From positions 1,366,501 through 1,430,500 of the forward strand of contig OX485808.1 of assembly GCA_950295325.1 (NCBI GenBank): a stretch of 64,000 nucleotides of DNA, in the 5' to 3' direction. The DNA comes from Polytrichum commune. Lineage: Eukaryota; Streptophyta; Polytrichopsida; Polytrichales; Polytrichaceae. The first letter of the stretch is position 1. Each line of letters starts with the position of its first letter. Below, in pieces: positions 25,590 through 37,284 of this stretch. The position numbers were made by a program, and so were the translations under genes. The notes beneath the pieces were generated by a model. It saw only the letters and a list, made by a program, of their open reading frames with translations, was not told the DNA's origin and did not search any database.

Positions 25590-27899
25590 TTTGTGCAATT
25601 GCCTCATGCGGGAGGTGGTCTCTAAGGGTAACCAAGGAGGAAGGAAGGGGGGGGGGGGGGATGGGTCTATTTGTTGGTTTGTTGGCATGTTTAATGGTAC
25701 ATGACTTCTTGTGTATCATGTGTGTATCATGAGAGTGGGTGTTAAGAGGGCATGGTGTACTTGTTATAACATGCGTTGAGTTTGATTCCATGGGTTGACC
25801 TCATGAGGTTGTCTATCCTATTATATGAGCTAATTAAGTAGGCATCTTATTGGAGGATTCATTCTTGGGGTTTGGTGCTTGTGTGGGGGTTTTTGGTGGT
25901 TGGTTAGGTGCGAAGCAGTGGCTTTCCAATTTTCTTTTGTTGAGCATGAGTAAAGTGAGATACTTGATGGCTATTAAGTGATTTTGTTGCATGCATGGTA
26001 TTAGGGGGATGTAGCACTGTTCAAATAGATTGGTGATATTGTCAGTGTGGATGCCTCCTCGGATGCATGTTGTGACGATAGTGAGTGTGACATACCATCT
26101 GGCATCTTCTAGAGTGTCCACCAATATTTGGGTAGTTAAGTCCCCCCGCCGGGTTGCGGTGGTGGGGTCACAATTTTGATAGAGTATATATATGATTAAT
26201 TAATGTGAATGTGAATGAAAACTTGTAGAACTTTGATTGTGCAAGGAGAATGTAGTAATTGTGTAATGAACATGCTAGTTTAATTTCAATTTTAAAACAA
26301 TAAATGCCTTTTCAAATTGCAAGTCCGAAAAGTTATCACCTCATTGCTAATGGGATTTTTTTATTTTTTATTTTTTTTGCATCCAAGTTCATTACATGTT
26401 TTATTGATGATCATAATTGGGAATGAAATTCCAGTCATCCTTTTATTCACTAAGTGGAAGTGAGCATGTATATTGCATCATCAACCTTGAAAGTGAGGTG
26501 CACTCAATATGGGGTTTTGTGGACAAGATGGCCTTGAAAAATGTAAGGGCAACAATTTTTGTGAAGTCGGGCGCGAAGAACATCATTTTTTGGTCGAGTT
26601 CATAAACTACATTCCAAGGGGCTGCCCGAGAATTGCGGGGCCCAAACCCTTATCCTATTAGGAGACCCAGTCCCCAAAAACCTTGTAGCTAGGGAGAGGT
26701 TTAACGTCCGCCCTACAAAATGTTCTCAATAATGAGAGACATGGTTGTTCCATTATTTTATCAAAATTTCAAAAAAGAAATGAAACCTCCCAAAAAGGAA
26801 TATTAGATTATACTCATATAAAATACACACCTCATAATCCGATCTACATATCTATCTATCGGGTGTGCCTAGCTACTTCGCCCCTCTTTGATCAAAAGGT
26901 GAGAAAATAGAGGGAAGAAGAAGAAGAGACATTGATTCCCACACTTAGTCAAAGCATTAGAAGGGCCAAAATAGCTTTCAAGGCTCAAAGTTCTTGGAAA
27001 TAATCATCGGTCCGGGGCCCAAGGACGGAGGACCAATCGTGGGCCTTCGACCCCTCGGTTGTGGGTCCGACCAAGTGCACTTGTAAGTTTAGAGTTCAAA
27101 AAGGGATTGGGGTTGGGGGGGGGGGGGGTGGGCCCCGCGAGATCGAAATGCCGCTTTTGCCGCGAGGTTTCTTCTCTCTTCTTTGAGGCCGGGTTGCGTA
27201 TTGAAGAAGCCCCGCTCGGGGGGGGGGGGGGGAGGAGAATGATATGCGAGAATGAGCTTGGAAAGCGTGGCATGAATAATAGAGATGTCGAAGGGACGGG
27301 CCACCAACTTATTAAGCAACCTCTGCACTTGACTTAAATGTGCACGGACCAATCCCAAGCCTCCGTGCCAGGTGGGCGCCACGTCATCATCACATTCGTT
27401 GGGTGGCCGGGGCTTGTCCACGACGCTTCTTTGGGAGAGTAGGCAAGGCCGTTTCCGATGACTTGAGCAATTTTGCATAAGTGTAGTACATGTGTGATAC
27501 TGTAGTGATTTTTCATCGGTTTGGATATTGGTAACACAACGTTTAACAAGTAGGAAAATATCATAATTTTATTTCCATGTTTTCAAATGATTGTAAATAT
27601 TCAAAGGCGAGATTCTCTTCCAACACATGTTCATGGCACAGGTCGACTTGTTTATGATAATTGGGAGACTAAAACTTCAGTATAATCGGCGTCGTTTTCA
27701 AAGAATCCAAATCCACCATCTTTTAACTCTCTCTTTTTCTCACGCCAAATGAGTTGGCTACATGTGATTCTTTATGATTTATTCCATTGTGTTAGGAAAT
27801 GACGGCTTCATGTGTGGAAGTTCACGGCTTTAGGGGATCTTTGTGCATTGAGATTGGGGGGTTATCGGAAATGGATATGTCTATTTGAAGGGCCAGTTT
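25590..27899. other. Intergenic with three long G runs
   Basis: No convincing gene. G runs of 14-15 lie at 25647-25660, 27115-27128 and 27218-27232, the last two in a local GC-rich stretch at about 27,000-27,450. The open frames there follow the G runs and match nothing I recognise. Confidence 0.5.
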
Positions 27900-28439
27900 A
27901 TACCATAGACCATGAAGTCAGACCGTGGAAAATAGCCTTTGTCCATGGTCCAATTTCTTAAAAAATAAAATTACAAATCTTTTGGGCCCCTCACAAGGTA
28001 GATGAATGTGGACCAAGAGGAATGATCATGCACCAAAAAATGAAATGTGCTGATTTTTTAATATATGCCCAAAAAGGGCAATTTTGAGAAAATTTCGAGT
28101 TTGACCACTCCCTTGTCTTCCTTTGTCTTCTCTTGTCTTCATCTTCTCTTCCCCATAAAATAATCATAAAAATTTATTATAACAACATTTCTCTACCATG
28201 GGCCCCTGCCTTTTTCTACTAGAGCACCTCTTTTGCCTCTCCCACCGCAAACCCCGTTGGACTATGTCAGTGCATAATGTAGGCCTTAGAACATGTCTTT
28301 TGGGGACCTCGAACTCCATGGTCACTCTGACATTTTTTCCTTGGTGTAAACCGAACTGGTCCCGGGACGAGTTCAACATCCAATCACAAATTTTAGAGGG
28401 CCTTGGGGCAACTTCATGGTCCATGGTGTAAACAACCCC
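27900..28439 (+). mobile_element. Harbinger-like MITE, family B copy 1
   Basis: The ends are GGGCCAGTTTATACCATAGA and, read on the minus strand, GGGGTTGTTTACACCATGGA; both continue with CCATGAAGT-like sequence. The right flank is TAA and the left flank GAA, so the target duplication is imperfect. The interior (CTACTAGAGCACCTCTTTTG and neighbours) recurs in copies 2 and 3. Confidence 0.65.
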
Positions 28440-30304
28440 TAAGTGACTTTTGGGATTTGGGAACAAAAGAGACTCGTTTGACCACCCGAAAACAATGTTC
28501 TTAGAACAATGTTTAACCATAATTTATAAGGATCATGTTTGTTCTAGACCCCCTTTACTTGGGTCATAGTGGCGGGGGCCCAACTCAAACAAGTGGTTGC
28601 CTAAGCTTGGCTTGAGAATGGTATCATCATATGCAAAATTTGGAAGTGTGAGATTCTTATGAAGGTAGTTTATGTAGTGTTTGGAATTCAAGAGATCCTT
28701 TGTTTGTGGGTTCTTACAATATACTACTCTATATGCCCCACAAAGGGTACAACTTGGTACAACTTCATTCAATGATCTGATGATTATGAGAGAAAAAAAT
28801 GATATCAATGTTATAGAGTTGAAGAAAACCATATAGCCAGTAATAGAAACAAAGTAGGTGAAAAAGACATGATTTTGAAACTAAAATGCACACAAAATTT
28901 CAAGACATGACTATGTAAGTTGTTTTGCGTAGAGGAGCAACCTAGACAATCTAACACATTGAAAGGTGAGGAAAATCACAAGTAAGTTGGATTCAATGTG
29001 AATGTGTGTTCAATCAATGCATGATTTTTGTTGCAATGAAGTTTAAGCCCTCATCTAGTGGTGGTCCCAATTGAGGTGCTTAACAATGTTAAAATTGCAG
29101 TGATCGTGAGGGTCAACTGCAAATACAATGATAGCAAGTGGAGAGCAAACATTCCAACGATGTGGAATCGAGAACAAACATTTCAAACAATGTGGAATCG
29201 AGAACAAATGACATGTGATATGTTGTGATGACAAGCTATAACTGAACCCCACCCCCATGAAACCATGAAAATGCCTCAATATAAACCCACCCTAATTCAA
29301 AGTCCTAACATCATGTACACAACATACGGAGTCCTAGACAATCAACACGCATCAATGAGAGAAACATCTAATCTACCATAAAGTTCCTATAAAGTGGTGT
29401 AAGTTCCTATAAAGTGGAGTTTGGACGATTAGTTGAATGCGATGCCCTTGAGTAATGACGTATGCAAATACGTTTGTGTGAGACCCTTTTGACTTGAGAA
29501 AATCCAATTGGCCAATCATGGTGTATGCTTGATGAAAATCGGCTACTAGTTACAACTGAACCAGTTTGTTTTCTTAGGTTACGGATTCAAAATTAAATCT
29601 TCAAGAAATCAACCAAACCGTATATAAATATACATACGTATATTTGTGTGTATTCTTAAAGTAAACAAATTAGGAATAAGCGATTGATAATAAAGGAGTA
29701 AAGAATGTGACCGAGACTTGGTCGACCTTGCCAACTCATTGATAGTGGAACGTTTGACTTGTGTGGCCGGGGGGGGGGGGGTAACTAACTTATAAGGAGT
29801 GTGCCCATGAAGATTGAGCAATAAGCTTTGTGTGTAAGTACACGTGGTCCCTTAGGTCCAACAAAAATCATGTCACATCGCCAACCCCTCGCACATGACC
29901 AAATAATAAACGGAGATTTAACTTCGTGGACAAGGAATAGTAGTAGAAGGTACACAAGGAGGAGGAATCTATATGTCCATGATTGTAATTTATTAAACCG
30001 GTTTGAGAATGTTGATCTCGTGTAAGTATTAGTCTCCATAACTCTAACTTAGGTCTAGTACCATGCGTTTTGTGAAATTGGTCACCATGATAATTGTGAG
30101 TGTCTACTAGGATGGGTACAATGAACTATGGAAAACTTCATTGTATTCATGAGAGGAATGCCTTCGTCTCTTGAAATAGATGCCATGTAAGTTTGATGTT
30201 GTCGCTAGTGTGAATTATGGTGTTCTTTCGTTCTTCACAACTTGTTTACTTTTAGTCAAATTGATCTCAAAGATCCCAAATTAGTCCAATGAGTTTAATT
30301 ATGA
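28440..30304. other. Intergenic, no gene seen
   Basis: AT-rich sequence. A 13-base G run lies at 29769-29781. Nothing else stands out. Confidence 0.5.
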
Positions 30305-30737
30305 TGAAAGGCCAATTTTAAGGCCTACATTATCCACTAACATGGTCCAGCGGGCTTTGCGGTGGGAGAGGCAAAAGAGGTGCTCTAGTAGGAAAAAAGG
30401 CAAGGGCCCATGACAGAGAAATGATGTTCAAATCAAATTTTAATGAATTTTTTTTTGGGAAGAGAACATGAAGACAAGAGAAGACAAAAGAATGGTCAAA
30501 CTCAACTTTTTCAAATTTGCTCTTTTTTGACATGTATTAAATTTTTTAGCACATTCACTTTTGGTGCATGGTCATTCCCCTTGGTCCACATTCGGTTTAC
30601 ACCTAATGAGGGGCCCAAAGGCTTTGTAAACTGATTTTGTAAGAATTCGGACCATGGATGCTGGAGCATCAAGTCGGACCATGAAAAAAGGCCATCTTCC
30701 ATGATCCGACTTCATGGTTCATGGTGTAAACTGACCC
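30305..30737 (-). mobile_element. Family B MITE, copy 2, left-truncated
   Basis: The right end reads CATGGTGTAAACTGACCC followed by TTA. The interior at about 30,322-30,440 is the reverse complement of the right half of copy 1. The expected left inverted repeat is missing and the match stops near AAGGCCTACATT, so the copy is truncated or deleted. Confidence 0.6.
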
Positions 30738-31212
30738 TTAAATTACCATACACAAAAAGTGATGTTGAACTATTCAAAAACGGACTTCTAGTTTGTCGTA
30801 CTAGGAAGGGTGGTCAACGTAGCTTTGCATGGGTTGATCCGAGATTTAAGATAGCAGATCCCATGAGCATACCCTATCTTAGATCCTAAGATTCTCTCAA
30901 CGTTGGAAAAGTGAAAAGAGAAGTCCCAAAATTTTCACCCAGCTTTCAAAATAAGCTCTAATACACGGCGAGCTAAGGAACTCTTAATGTAATCTCAAAG
31001 AAGAATCAAACTTATAATTTCATCTCTCTTTGAGGGACTCTACGGATAACTCTAATAAGTGTGAATGTGTGAGGTAACTTTTGTTGATGTCTCAACACAT
31101 AGTCATTCTTGTTTACTAACGTCGAATGACATAGTTATTATTTCAATTGATTGGCAGCCAACTATATTAATTCCAAATAAGAAAGTATAGGTAATGTGCT
31201 CATTACGTTTTT
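30738..31212. other. Intergenic, no gene seen
   Basis: AT-rich, nothing recognisable. Confidence 0.5.
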
Positions 31213-31400
31213 TTGAAGTATTCAGTTGAATACAAGTCTCACTTAGTACGAAATGGTGCCATTTGCAACTCCATTAGAAATGTGTTTATTTTCCTATTCC
31301 AGAATGTACTGCAAGGTGATTTTGAGTCCTTATTTTACCTATATCATCATGTTGATATTAACACTTATCTCGTAGAGGCAATTGCAATACGACACATATT
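31213..31400 (+). pseudogene. Possible retroelement C-terminal fragment
   Basis: The plus-strand frame contains FQNVLQGDFESLFYLYHHVD followed by INTYLVEA. This aligns with YENVVSGSLESFFHSDRGVG and VSLYLMEA in the LINE-like fragment at 45,224-45,480. The similarity is modest and no reverse-transcriptase motif is visible here. Confidence 0.3.
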
Positions 31401-31439
31401 TATTCTTCTTGATTGCACAATAAGATACAAACATTATGA

Positions 31440-31533
31440 TAAGAGCCGTATGAGACCGTAAGCTCACGTACAGTTGGGGAGTTGTATGATGGGAGACTAT
31501 CTCGTACAGTTCGGAGAGGGCTCAAATGCCAAA
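31440..31533 (+). other. Two tandem hairpins resembling group II intron domain V
   Basis: The first reads GAGCCGTATGAG, a loop, then CTCACGTACAGTT. The second reads GAGTTGTATGATGG, a GAGA tetraloop, then CTATCTCGTACAGTTC. Group II domain V has the form GAGCCGTAT...CG bulge...TACGGTTC with a GNRA loop. Both hairpins keep the CG bulge and the lower stem, the first with one mismatch. No splice sites or maturase were found. Confidence 0.45.
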
Positions 31534-33200
31534 GCATTCAATATGTTCCTGGGATTATATAGTCTTTGGAATCATTTTCATTCCGTTTGATAAGGAATAC
31601 ATTTTAAGTTCGATACAATTGAAATTGCATTTAAGGAACCACATATGACCTCATCCAAAAACCACGTTATTTGATTACATGACAATACAATCATGTACAA
31701 AATAATCAAGTTATGGTTATGTTGAGGTGATAAGCATGTTTGACACTAATGAACTCAATTCTTGAGCAAGGTGCCATGTGTCGCTTTTCTGTTAGTATGA
31801 GCATGTACAAAATCCCATGTGTCGCCTCAAAAGTTTGCATTTTGACACCAAAGTGTCAAACTTGTTTATTTTGGGCATGGGAAATTAGTGAATGTGATAT
31901 TAAATTTCTTTGTGCTATGAAATTAGTGTCACTAGAACATCTAGGGTTCTAGGAGTCCAAAGCATCAAAGTATTGGAAACTCTCAATGTGAGCTCTCTTC
32001 AATTTCTTGGAGATGCCTCAGAAGTGAGTGGAGTTGATTAAAAAGATGAAAAAAAAGTAGCCTCTTCAAGCTCACCAAAACAAATTACGCGCTCTACAAA
32101 CATCTTAGAGCACCTTTGAACTTTCTTGAAAGGTATGCTAAATGAGCATGTCTTCATGCATCACCGGGTAAAAAATCTAACCCTCACAAATCTTGAGGTT
32201 TGGCAAAATAGTGCATATTTTGGGAATTAAAACCACACACACTAAATGGGATGATCATTGTAGCATGCCATAATAGATACACATATCATAGGTTGATAGC
32301 ATGTTGGGTGGAAATAGTTTTAAAAACTCAAGCATGATAGCTTCTGGAAATTAATGAGTCAAATGACCTAAATGGAAGGAAAAGTAGTCATTCAAAGGAT
32401 TAAATATTAGGGAATCTGTAAACACTCAATAATCTCTCATCCTTGTCAATGGGATAAAACATATGATTAATTTTCCCTTTGCCCAAGGCTTGCAAATTCT
32501 CAATTAAACATGATCACAAAACAATAGAAAATATTGTTCACAACCCTAATTAACTCACCAAGGCCGGGTTGACCTAAACTCTAAAGGTTAACATCACGTA
32601 CTTAGCCACCATGAATGAATGTAAAATGAGTTACATTACATGGATTTGTATGTAGGATATGTGACGTGCTTAAATAAATAATTATATGTATGCATATTTT
32701 CATAAATGTTCTTATGGACTGCCAACCTTTTTTTTTAATAAAATAATTATTGGACATTTTCACCCAACCTAGCATCAACCTACAATATTCAACATCTAAA
32801 ACACACACACATGCTTGTTAATAGACCTAATTAGAGCAAGGGGATAGAATATAACCCTCCTTTTTGTAATTATGATCACCATTGAGATAAGAGAAGCAAC
32901 ACATAAGCGTTTCTTTGAGAATATTATAAAATCTTAATCTTCTATGTAAGTCGAAAGTTGAATGGAATACATATATTTAGATTTCATTGAAGTTTCACTT
33001 ATCTTGTCAACAAACAACAACAAGGCCCAACATTCTCCTCTTAATTTATAACTTTTCTCTTTCTTTTTAGGTGGTTAGTATAAGTATGGCACCCTCTTAA
33101 CCTATGGGTAGAACCTACCTTCCAAAAAGGAAGGCATTACACTTTATATGTATATACATCACAAACTTCCAAAGGACGGTATGTGTAATGTAATTATACA
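31534..33200. other. Intergenic, no gene seen
   Basis: AT-rich sequence with several short frames and no recognisable motif. Confidence 0.5.
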
Positions 33201-33418
33201 CTTAGGGACGGTTTACACTATGGACCATGAAGTTGGACCAGGGCTCTGCAAGGCAGCTGATTGGCTGTTGAAGTTCTCCCGGGACAACTTCGGTTTACAC
33301 TAAGGAAAAAACGGCAGAGGGACCATGGAGGTCGAGGTCCCCAAAATATAATTTTTAAGGCCTAATAAATGCACTGACATGGTCCAACGGGTTTTGCGTT
33401 GAGAGAGGCAAGAGAGGG

Positions 33419-33770
33419 GATAACATTACCCAACCCAATACTCTTAACTCCGGTGCGGAGTTCGAGGCGGCTCCGGGGAGGTTCGGATGCCAGCTCCGGT
33501 GGGTTCGGGTGGGTTGGGGCAAAAATTGCCCCCTATTTTTTTGATTGGGTGGGGCCTTACTTGATCTCATAAGGGGCCTCCTAGAGTAATTTGGGGCCGT
33601 AGAACCCAAATTTAGCAAAAAAAAAACCCAAAAAAGTCATCAAGGGGCCAAAACGGGGAGGGCCAGAAAAATGGACCCACCGGAGCTGGCATCCGAACCT
33701 CCCCGGAGCCGCATTGGAGCCGCATCGAACTCCGCGCCGGAGTTAAGAGTATTGGGTTGGGTAATGTTAG
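33419..33770. mobile_element. Nested foldback element with about 90-bp inverted repeats
   Basis: TAACATTACCCAACCCAATA at the left is matched by its reverse complement at the right, and pairing continues through TTAACTCCGG, GAGTTCGA, GGCTCCGGGGAGGTTCGGAT and GCCAGCTCCGG. GGCAAGAGAG(G) occurs immediately outside both ends, a target duplication of 9-11 bases, which with long inverted repeats points to a Mutator-like non-autonomous element. Its insertion interrupts the host family B sequence GCAAGAGAGGTGGTC. Confidence 0.75.
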
Positions 33771-34028
33771 GGCAAGAGAGGTGGTCTGGTAGGAAAAGGC
33801 AAGGGCCCATGTCAGAGAAATACCATTTCAATAAATTTTTAATGAATCTACCTTTTAAGCGCCTTAATTATACCATAGCCCATGAGACATACCAGCACTA
33901 CCTTGCCCTACCCCTTAAACCGGCTCACACGTGTTTCACCAAACAACGCGGGACATCTAGAACTCAAGAATTCAAGTGCAGATTTGTTTTTTTGGTCTAC
34001 CAAATGTAATGTTTGGAATTTTGGGGCT

Positions 34029-34081
34029 TGTAATATACCGTTGGAAAGGTCTTGAAAATACCTTTCCAACGGTATATTACA
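34029..34081. repeat. Perfect 22-bp hairpin
   Basis: TGTAATATACCGTTGGAAAG plus GT, a nine-base loop, then the exact reverse complement. Imperfect pairing (TTGGGG with CCCCAA) extends the stem. It lies within the long family B copy. Confidence 0.85.
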
Positions 34082-34705
34082 CACCCCAATATTATTACAA
34101 AATTCAGTTGCAAAAGAAAAAAGAAAAATCTGTAGTGGTTTAGTGATTGTAGATCAGGGTAGTCAAAAGAAGTGCAATGGGAAATCTTCTAACATTAATT
34201 ATCAAAGAATTGAAAATTAGTGTTGAGCAAGGTAGGGTGGTAACAACATTAAATATAATCAAACACTAAATATCCTATTTAGTGTAATGACAACACAAGG
34301 TACATGTCACATGTAAATTACATTGAGCATGTACAAATTAAATTGCTCATTTTATTTTATTTAAAAAAAATTGTTGTGAGAAGATTTGCAAGCCACATCT
34401 TCGACACATTTAACAAGAAGTGAAGACAAGTGAAGCCCAAGAGAAGACAAGGAATGATCAAACTTAATTTTTTTTCAAAATTGCCCTCTTTGGGCATGTA
34501 TTAAAAAAATCAGCACCTCCACTTTTTGGTGCATGGTCATTCTTCATGGTCCACATTTGGTTTACACCTAGTGAAGGGCCCATGAACCATGAAAACTAAT
34601 ATTTTAGTAACTCGGACCATGGAAGTCGTCCCATGAAGCCGTCCCACGCAAAATAGGCCTCTTACGTGGGACGACTTCATGGTCCATAGTGTAAACCGCC
34701 CCTTA

Positions 34706-34994
34706 GTGGATGGTATAACTTATAAGTACCATGTAAGATATGTGTTATCTTATGTACGTATCTACTTTGTAATAGTATAGTGTGGCGCACACTATGAAGG
34801 GATAATCAAATAATAAAATATACATGGCATTCGTTAAAATTAATGATGTACTTTCAGCATTTTATCATTCTTACGTGCTAATTTAGCCTCTAGAAATTTG
34901 CATTGTGTATACACGTGTAGATATAAGATTAGAAATATCCACGCTCGATTTGAAAGGGTATAGAAGTAGTGGGACCGACCCCACACAACAAAGC
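34706..34994. other. Intergenic, no gene seen
   Basis: AT-rich gap between two mobile elements. Confidence 0.5.
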
Positions 34995-35227
34995 AACACT
35001 ACACTAATATATGATATTCAGTGTCACTTACTATTTGAATTTACACATTGCTATAACTTTTTTTACTATCGATGTAATTTTGTATCACGTAAAAATGTGA
35101 ATGTTTTATACTGTCCAAACTACCAATTTCACACTTCTTGGTAAAACATGAGATACACAATAAACAAACATAGCATTACATAATTCCAAACAGTAAACGA
35201 CACTAAATACCATATTCAGTGTAGTTC
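34995..35227. mobile_element. Foldback MITE, family E copy 1
   Basis: The left end ACTACACTAATATATGATAT with TCAGTGTCACTTACT pairs with the right end CGACACTAAATACCATATTC with AGTGTAGTTCC. Each end is itself palindromic around the ATATTTAGTGT-like core. A second copy is at about 47,948-48,177, with fragments near 34,264, 38,946-39,330 and 47,040. Confidence 0.55.
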
Positions 35228-35419
35228 CCTCCCACACTAACAATGATAGTTAGAAACAACTATCAACCCTCAAACATCCAAGAAACCCATATCGGACCCC
35301 TCCATGCACAAGAACATGCATTTAACCTACACACTTTCATTGTTCACTAATCACACACCTTAAAAATACGTTCCAACCTAATCACATACCTTAAAAGCAA
35401 CCACACACCCATACACCGA

Positions 35420-36345
35420 GACCCCGTGCCCTTCAAGGAGGATTACGGCGGCCTAACCCTCGAGATATTTCCCCCTTAAAAAATGCACACGAGATGTGGT
35501 GTTTTTTTCTTTCCGCGGGGCCGATTATTGCATGACACTCCACGTAGCTATTAATATCGTGGTTCCACGCCTTTGGTGAGGGTGATAGTGTACGTTCGCT
35601 AGCGAGGTGGCATTGAATAGGAAAGGAAGCTCCGTCCCTTGTAAGCAACCGGAAGCATAAGGGAAGGGATTCCTCTCGAGCCCTAGTAACAACTAAGTTA
35701 ACTAACTTACGCCGGGGGGCCCGTTTCGCCATTACTCTTTCGCGGGCCTTGTCAGCCGGGGTGGTTAGCTAGCTAGCTAGCTAGCTAACTACCTAGCTAG
35801 CTAACCCCCCCCCTCCCTCCCTCTAGGAGGTCACCTTCACCCCATACACTTATCATATATGTACGGCAAATCCCGGCACCGTGGGCCTACTACTTATAAG
35901 AGGTATGTGTACTTGCTTGCTTCCTTCAAATGGCCGTAGTAGGCGGGTCTAGTATATTCTACTCTACTCTACACTCGGGGTTGTACGTAAGAAGGGGCCT
36001 AGTACTCTACCATTTGGTGTCAGCTTGGGAGGGGGGTTGTTTGCGCATGTGGCAACCGCCGTTGTCATAACGTCGATACCCTTGCCCACGCCACGGCCAG
36101 GCGATGGGTCGACCGACTGGGTGGGCAGTAGGAGGAGTCTCTCTTGATAGGGGAACGTTCGGTCCGTTTCTGTCCAGAATGTTGGTTTGTTGTCGATTAG
36201 GGTTTGTTGTCCCTGCTCGTAGTATCCTGAATGGACGTATATGTGTTGTAGTTTCACCAGCGCATACAAGACGAGAGCTCCTGTGAAGATGGAGACTATT
36301 ATGTTGGTGTGGGTGGGCATGGTATGAGTGTGCAAGTGTTATTTC
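35420..36345. other. GC-rich island of unknown origin
   Basis: Composition is clearly more GC-rich than the neighbouring AT-rich DNA. It contains a GCTAGCTA repeat at about 35,766-35,806. A minus-strand frame at 35,964-36,335 (123 codons) has one likely membrane segment (NIIVSIFTGALVLYALVKL) near its start. A minus-strand frame at 35,433-35,732 is hydrophilic. I recognise neither. The look is reminiscent of plant mitochondrial spacer DNA, but I cannot test that here. Confidence 0.4.
35964..36335 (-). CDS. Unrecognised 123-codon frame with one membrane segment
   Basis: The frame opens with two close methionines (MHTHTMPTHT), then a hydrophobic stretch of about 19 residues and a polar C-terminal part with PSPGRGVGKG. 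No family is recognised. An overlapping open frame in another phase (36,007-36,417) shows that long frames here may come from base composition alone. Confidence 0.2.
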   Translation of the reverse strand: MHTHTMPTHTNIIVSIFTGALVLYALVKLQHIYVHSGYYEQGQQTLIDNKPTFWTETDRTFPYQERLLLLPTQSVDPSPGRGVGKGIDVMTTAVATCANNPPPKLTPNGRVLGPFLRTTPSVE

Positions 36346-36633
36346 GTTGGTTGTTTCCTTTTCTCCGTTTTCTGTAAGGTAGGTGGGTCTTGAATGGATG
36401 GTTATTCTTATTATCATATATATATATATTATGACTACCCCACTTCTCCTAGGATATGAAACACACGATTAGTATGGGGTGGTAACTTAGCGAATCCAAT
36501 TTGAGGTTGTAGTTGCTTTTCTTGTGAACTCTGGAGCTCATGTGAATATCTTATTCATTATCGGATAGAAGACACTTGTGCTTGTTGAATGCTCACATTG
36601 GTCCCCCTCTCCCCAAACCCTCCCCCCCCCCCA

Positions 36634-37284
36634 CATTAATTAGCATATAATAGCAGGTGTAAGGTAACTCCAAACCTAGGTTAGTAGTGACCTCGTTGGG
36701 GATCATCCCCGTGTGATTTGAAGATTCTCCTTCTTTTAGTTTGAATTTGAGAAGCGTAGGCCGATGAGGGACACGACTTTGTATTTGTATGTAAATGCCC
36801 CCCATTAATTAGCATCTAATATATGGTGTAAAATAACTCCAAACCTAGGTTAGTCGTGACCTCATTGGAGATCATCCCCATGTGATTCGAAGATTCGTCT
36901 TCTTTTAGTACGAATTTGAGAAAGGCATGCCGATGAGGCTTGAATAGGAAAGAGAACCAAGTACGGTTGAATGAATGAATGGATGACACGAATAGGATAT
37001 AGTTTAATTCTTCGTGAACGTATTAAAATTTGCCAATACCCCTCCTTTAAATGCCTAGGAGAAGTGAATGTTTGTCTACTTATACGGACACAACTTGGTA
37101 TTTGTAGGTAAATAACCCCCATTAATTAGCATCTAATAGCATGTGCAAGGTAACTCCAAACCTAGGTTAGTCGTGACCTCGTTGGGGATCATCCCCATGT
37201 GTTTTGAAGATTCTCCTTCTTTTAGTATGAATTTGAGAAAGGTAGGCCGATGAGGCTTGAATAGGAAAGAGAGCTAAGTACGGT
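36634..37284. repeat. Three spaced direct copies of a ~165-bp repeat
   Basis: Copies begin with CATTAATTAGCAT at 36634, 36803 and 37120 and share AACTCCAAACCTAGGTTAGT, GTGACCTCGTTGGGGATCAT, CTCCTTCTTTTAGT and GGCCGATGAGGC. The first two are almost adjacent (169 bases apart); the third is 317 bases further on. No inverted ends are evident. Confidence 0.85.

Larger units (their letters stand above)
33205..34702 (+). mobile_element. Harbinger-like element, family B copy 3, carrying a nested insertion
   Basis: The ends are GGGACGGTTTACACTATGGA and, on the minus strand, GGGGCGGTTTACACTATGGA, both continuing into CCATGAAGT. TTA flanks both sides (33202-33204 and 34703-34705). The length is 1,498 bases, far longer than copy 1, because it holds the foldback element at 33,419-33,770 and other extra sequence. 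The interior otherwise matches copies 1 and 2 (GACATGGTCCAACGGGTTTT, GAGAGGCAAGAGAGG). No transposase seen. Confidence 0.8.
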
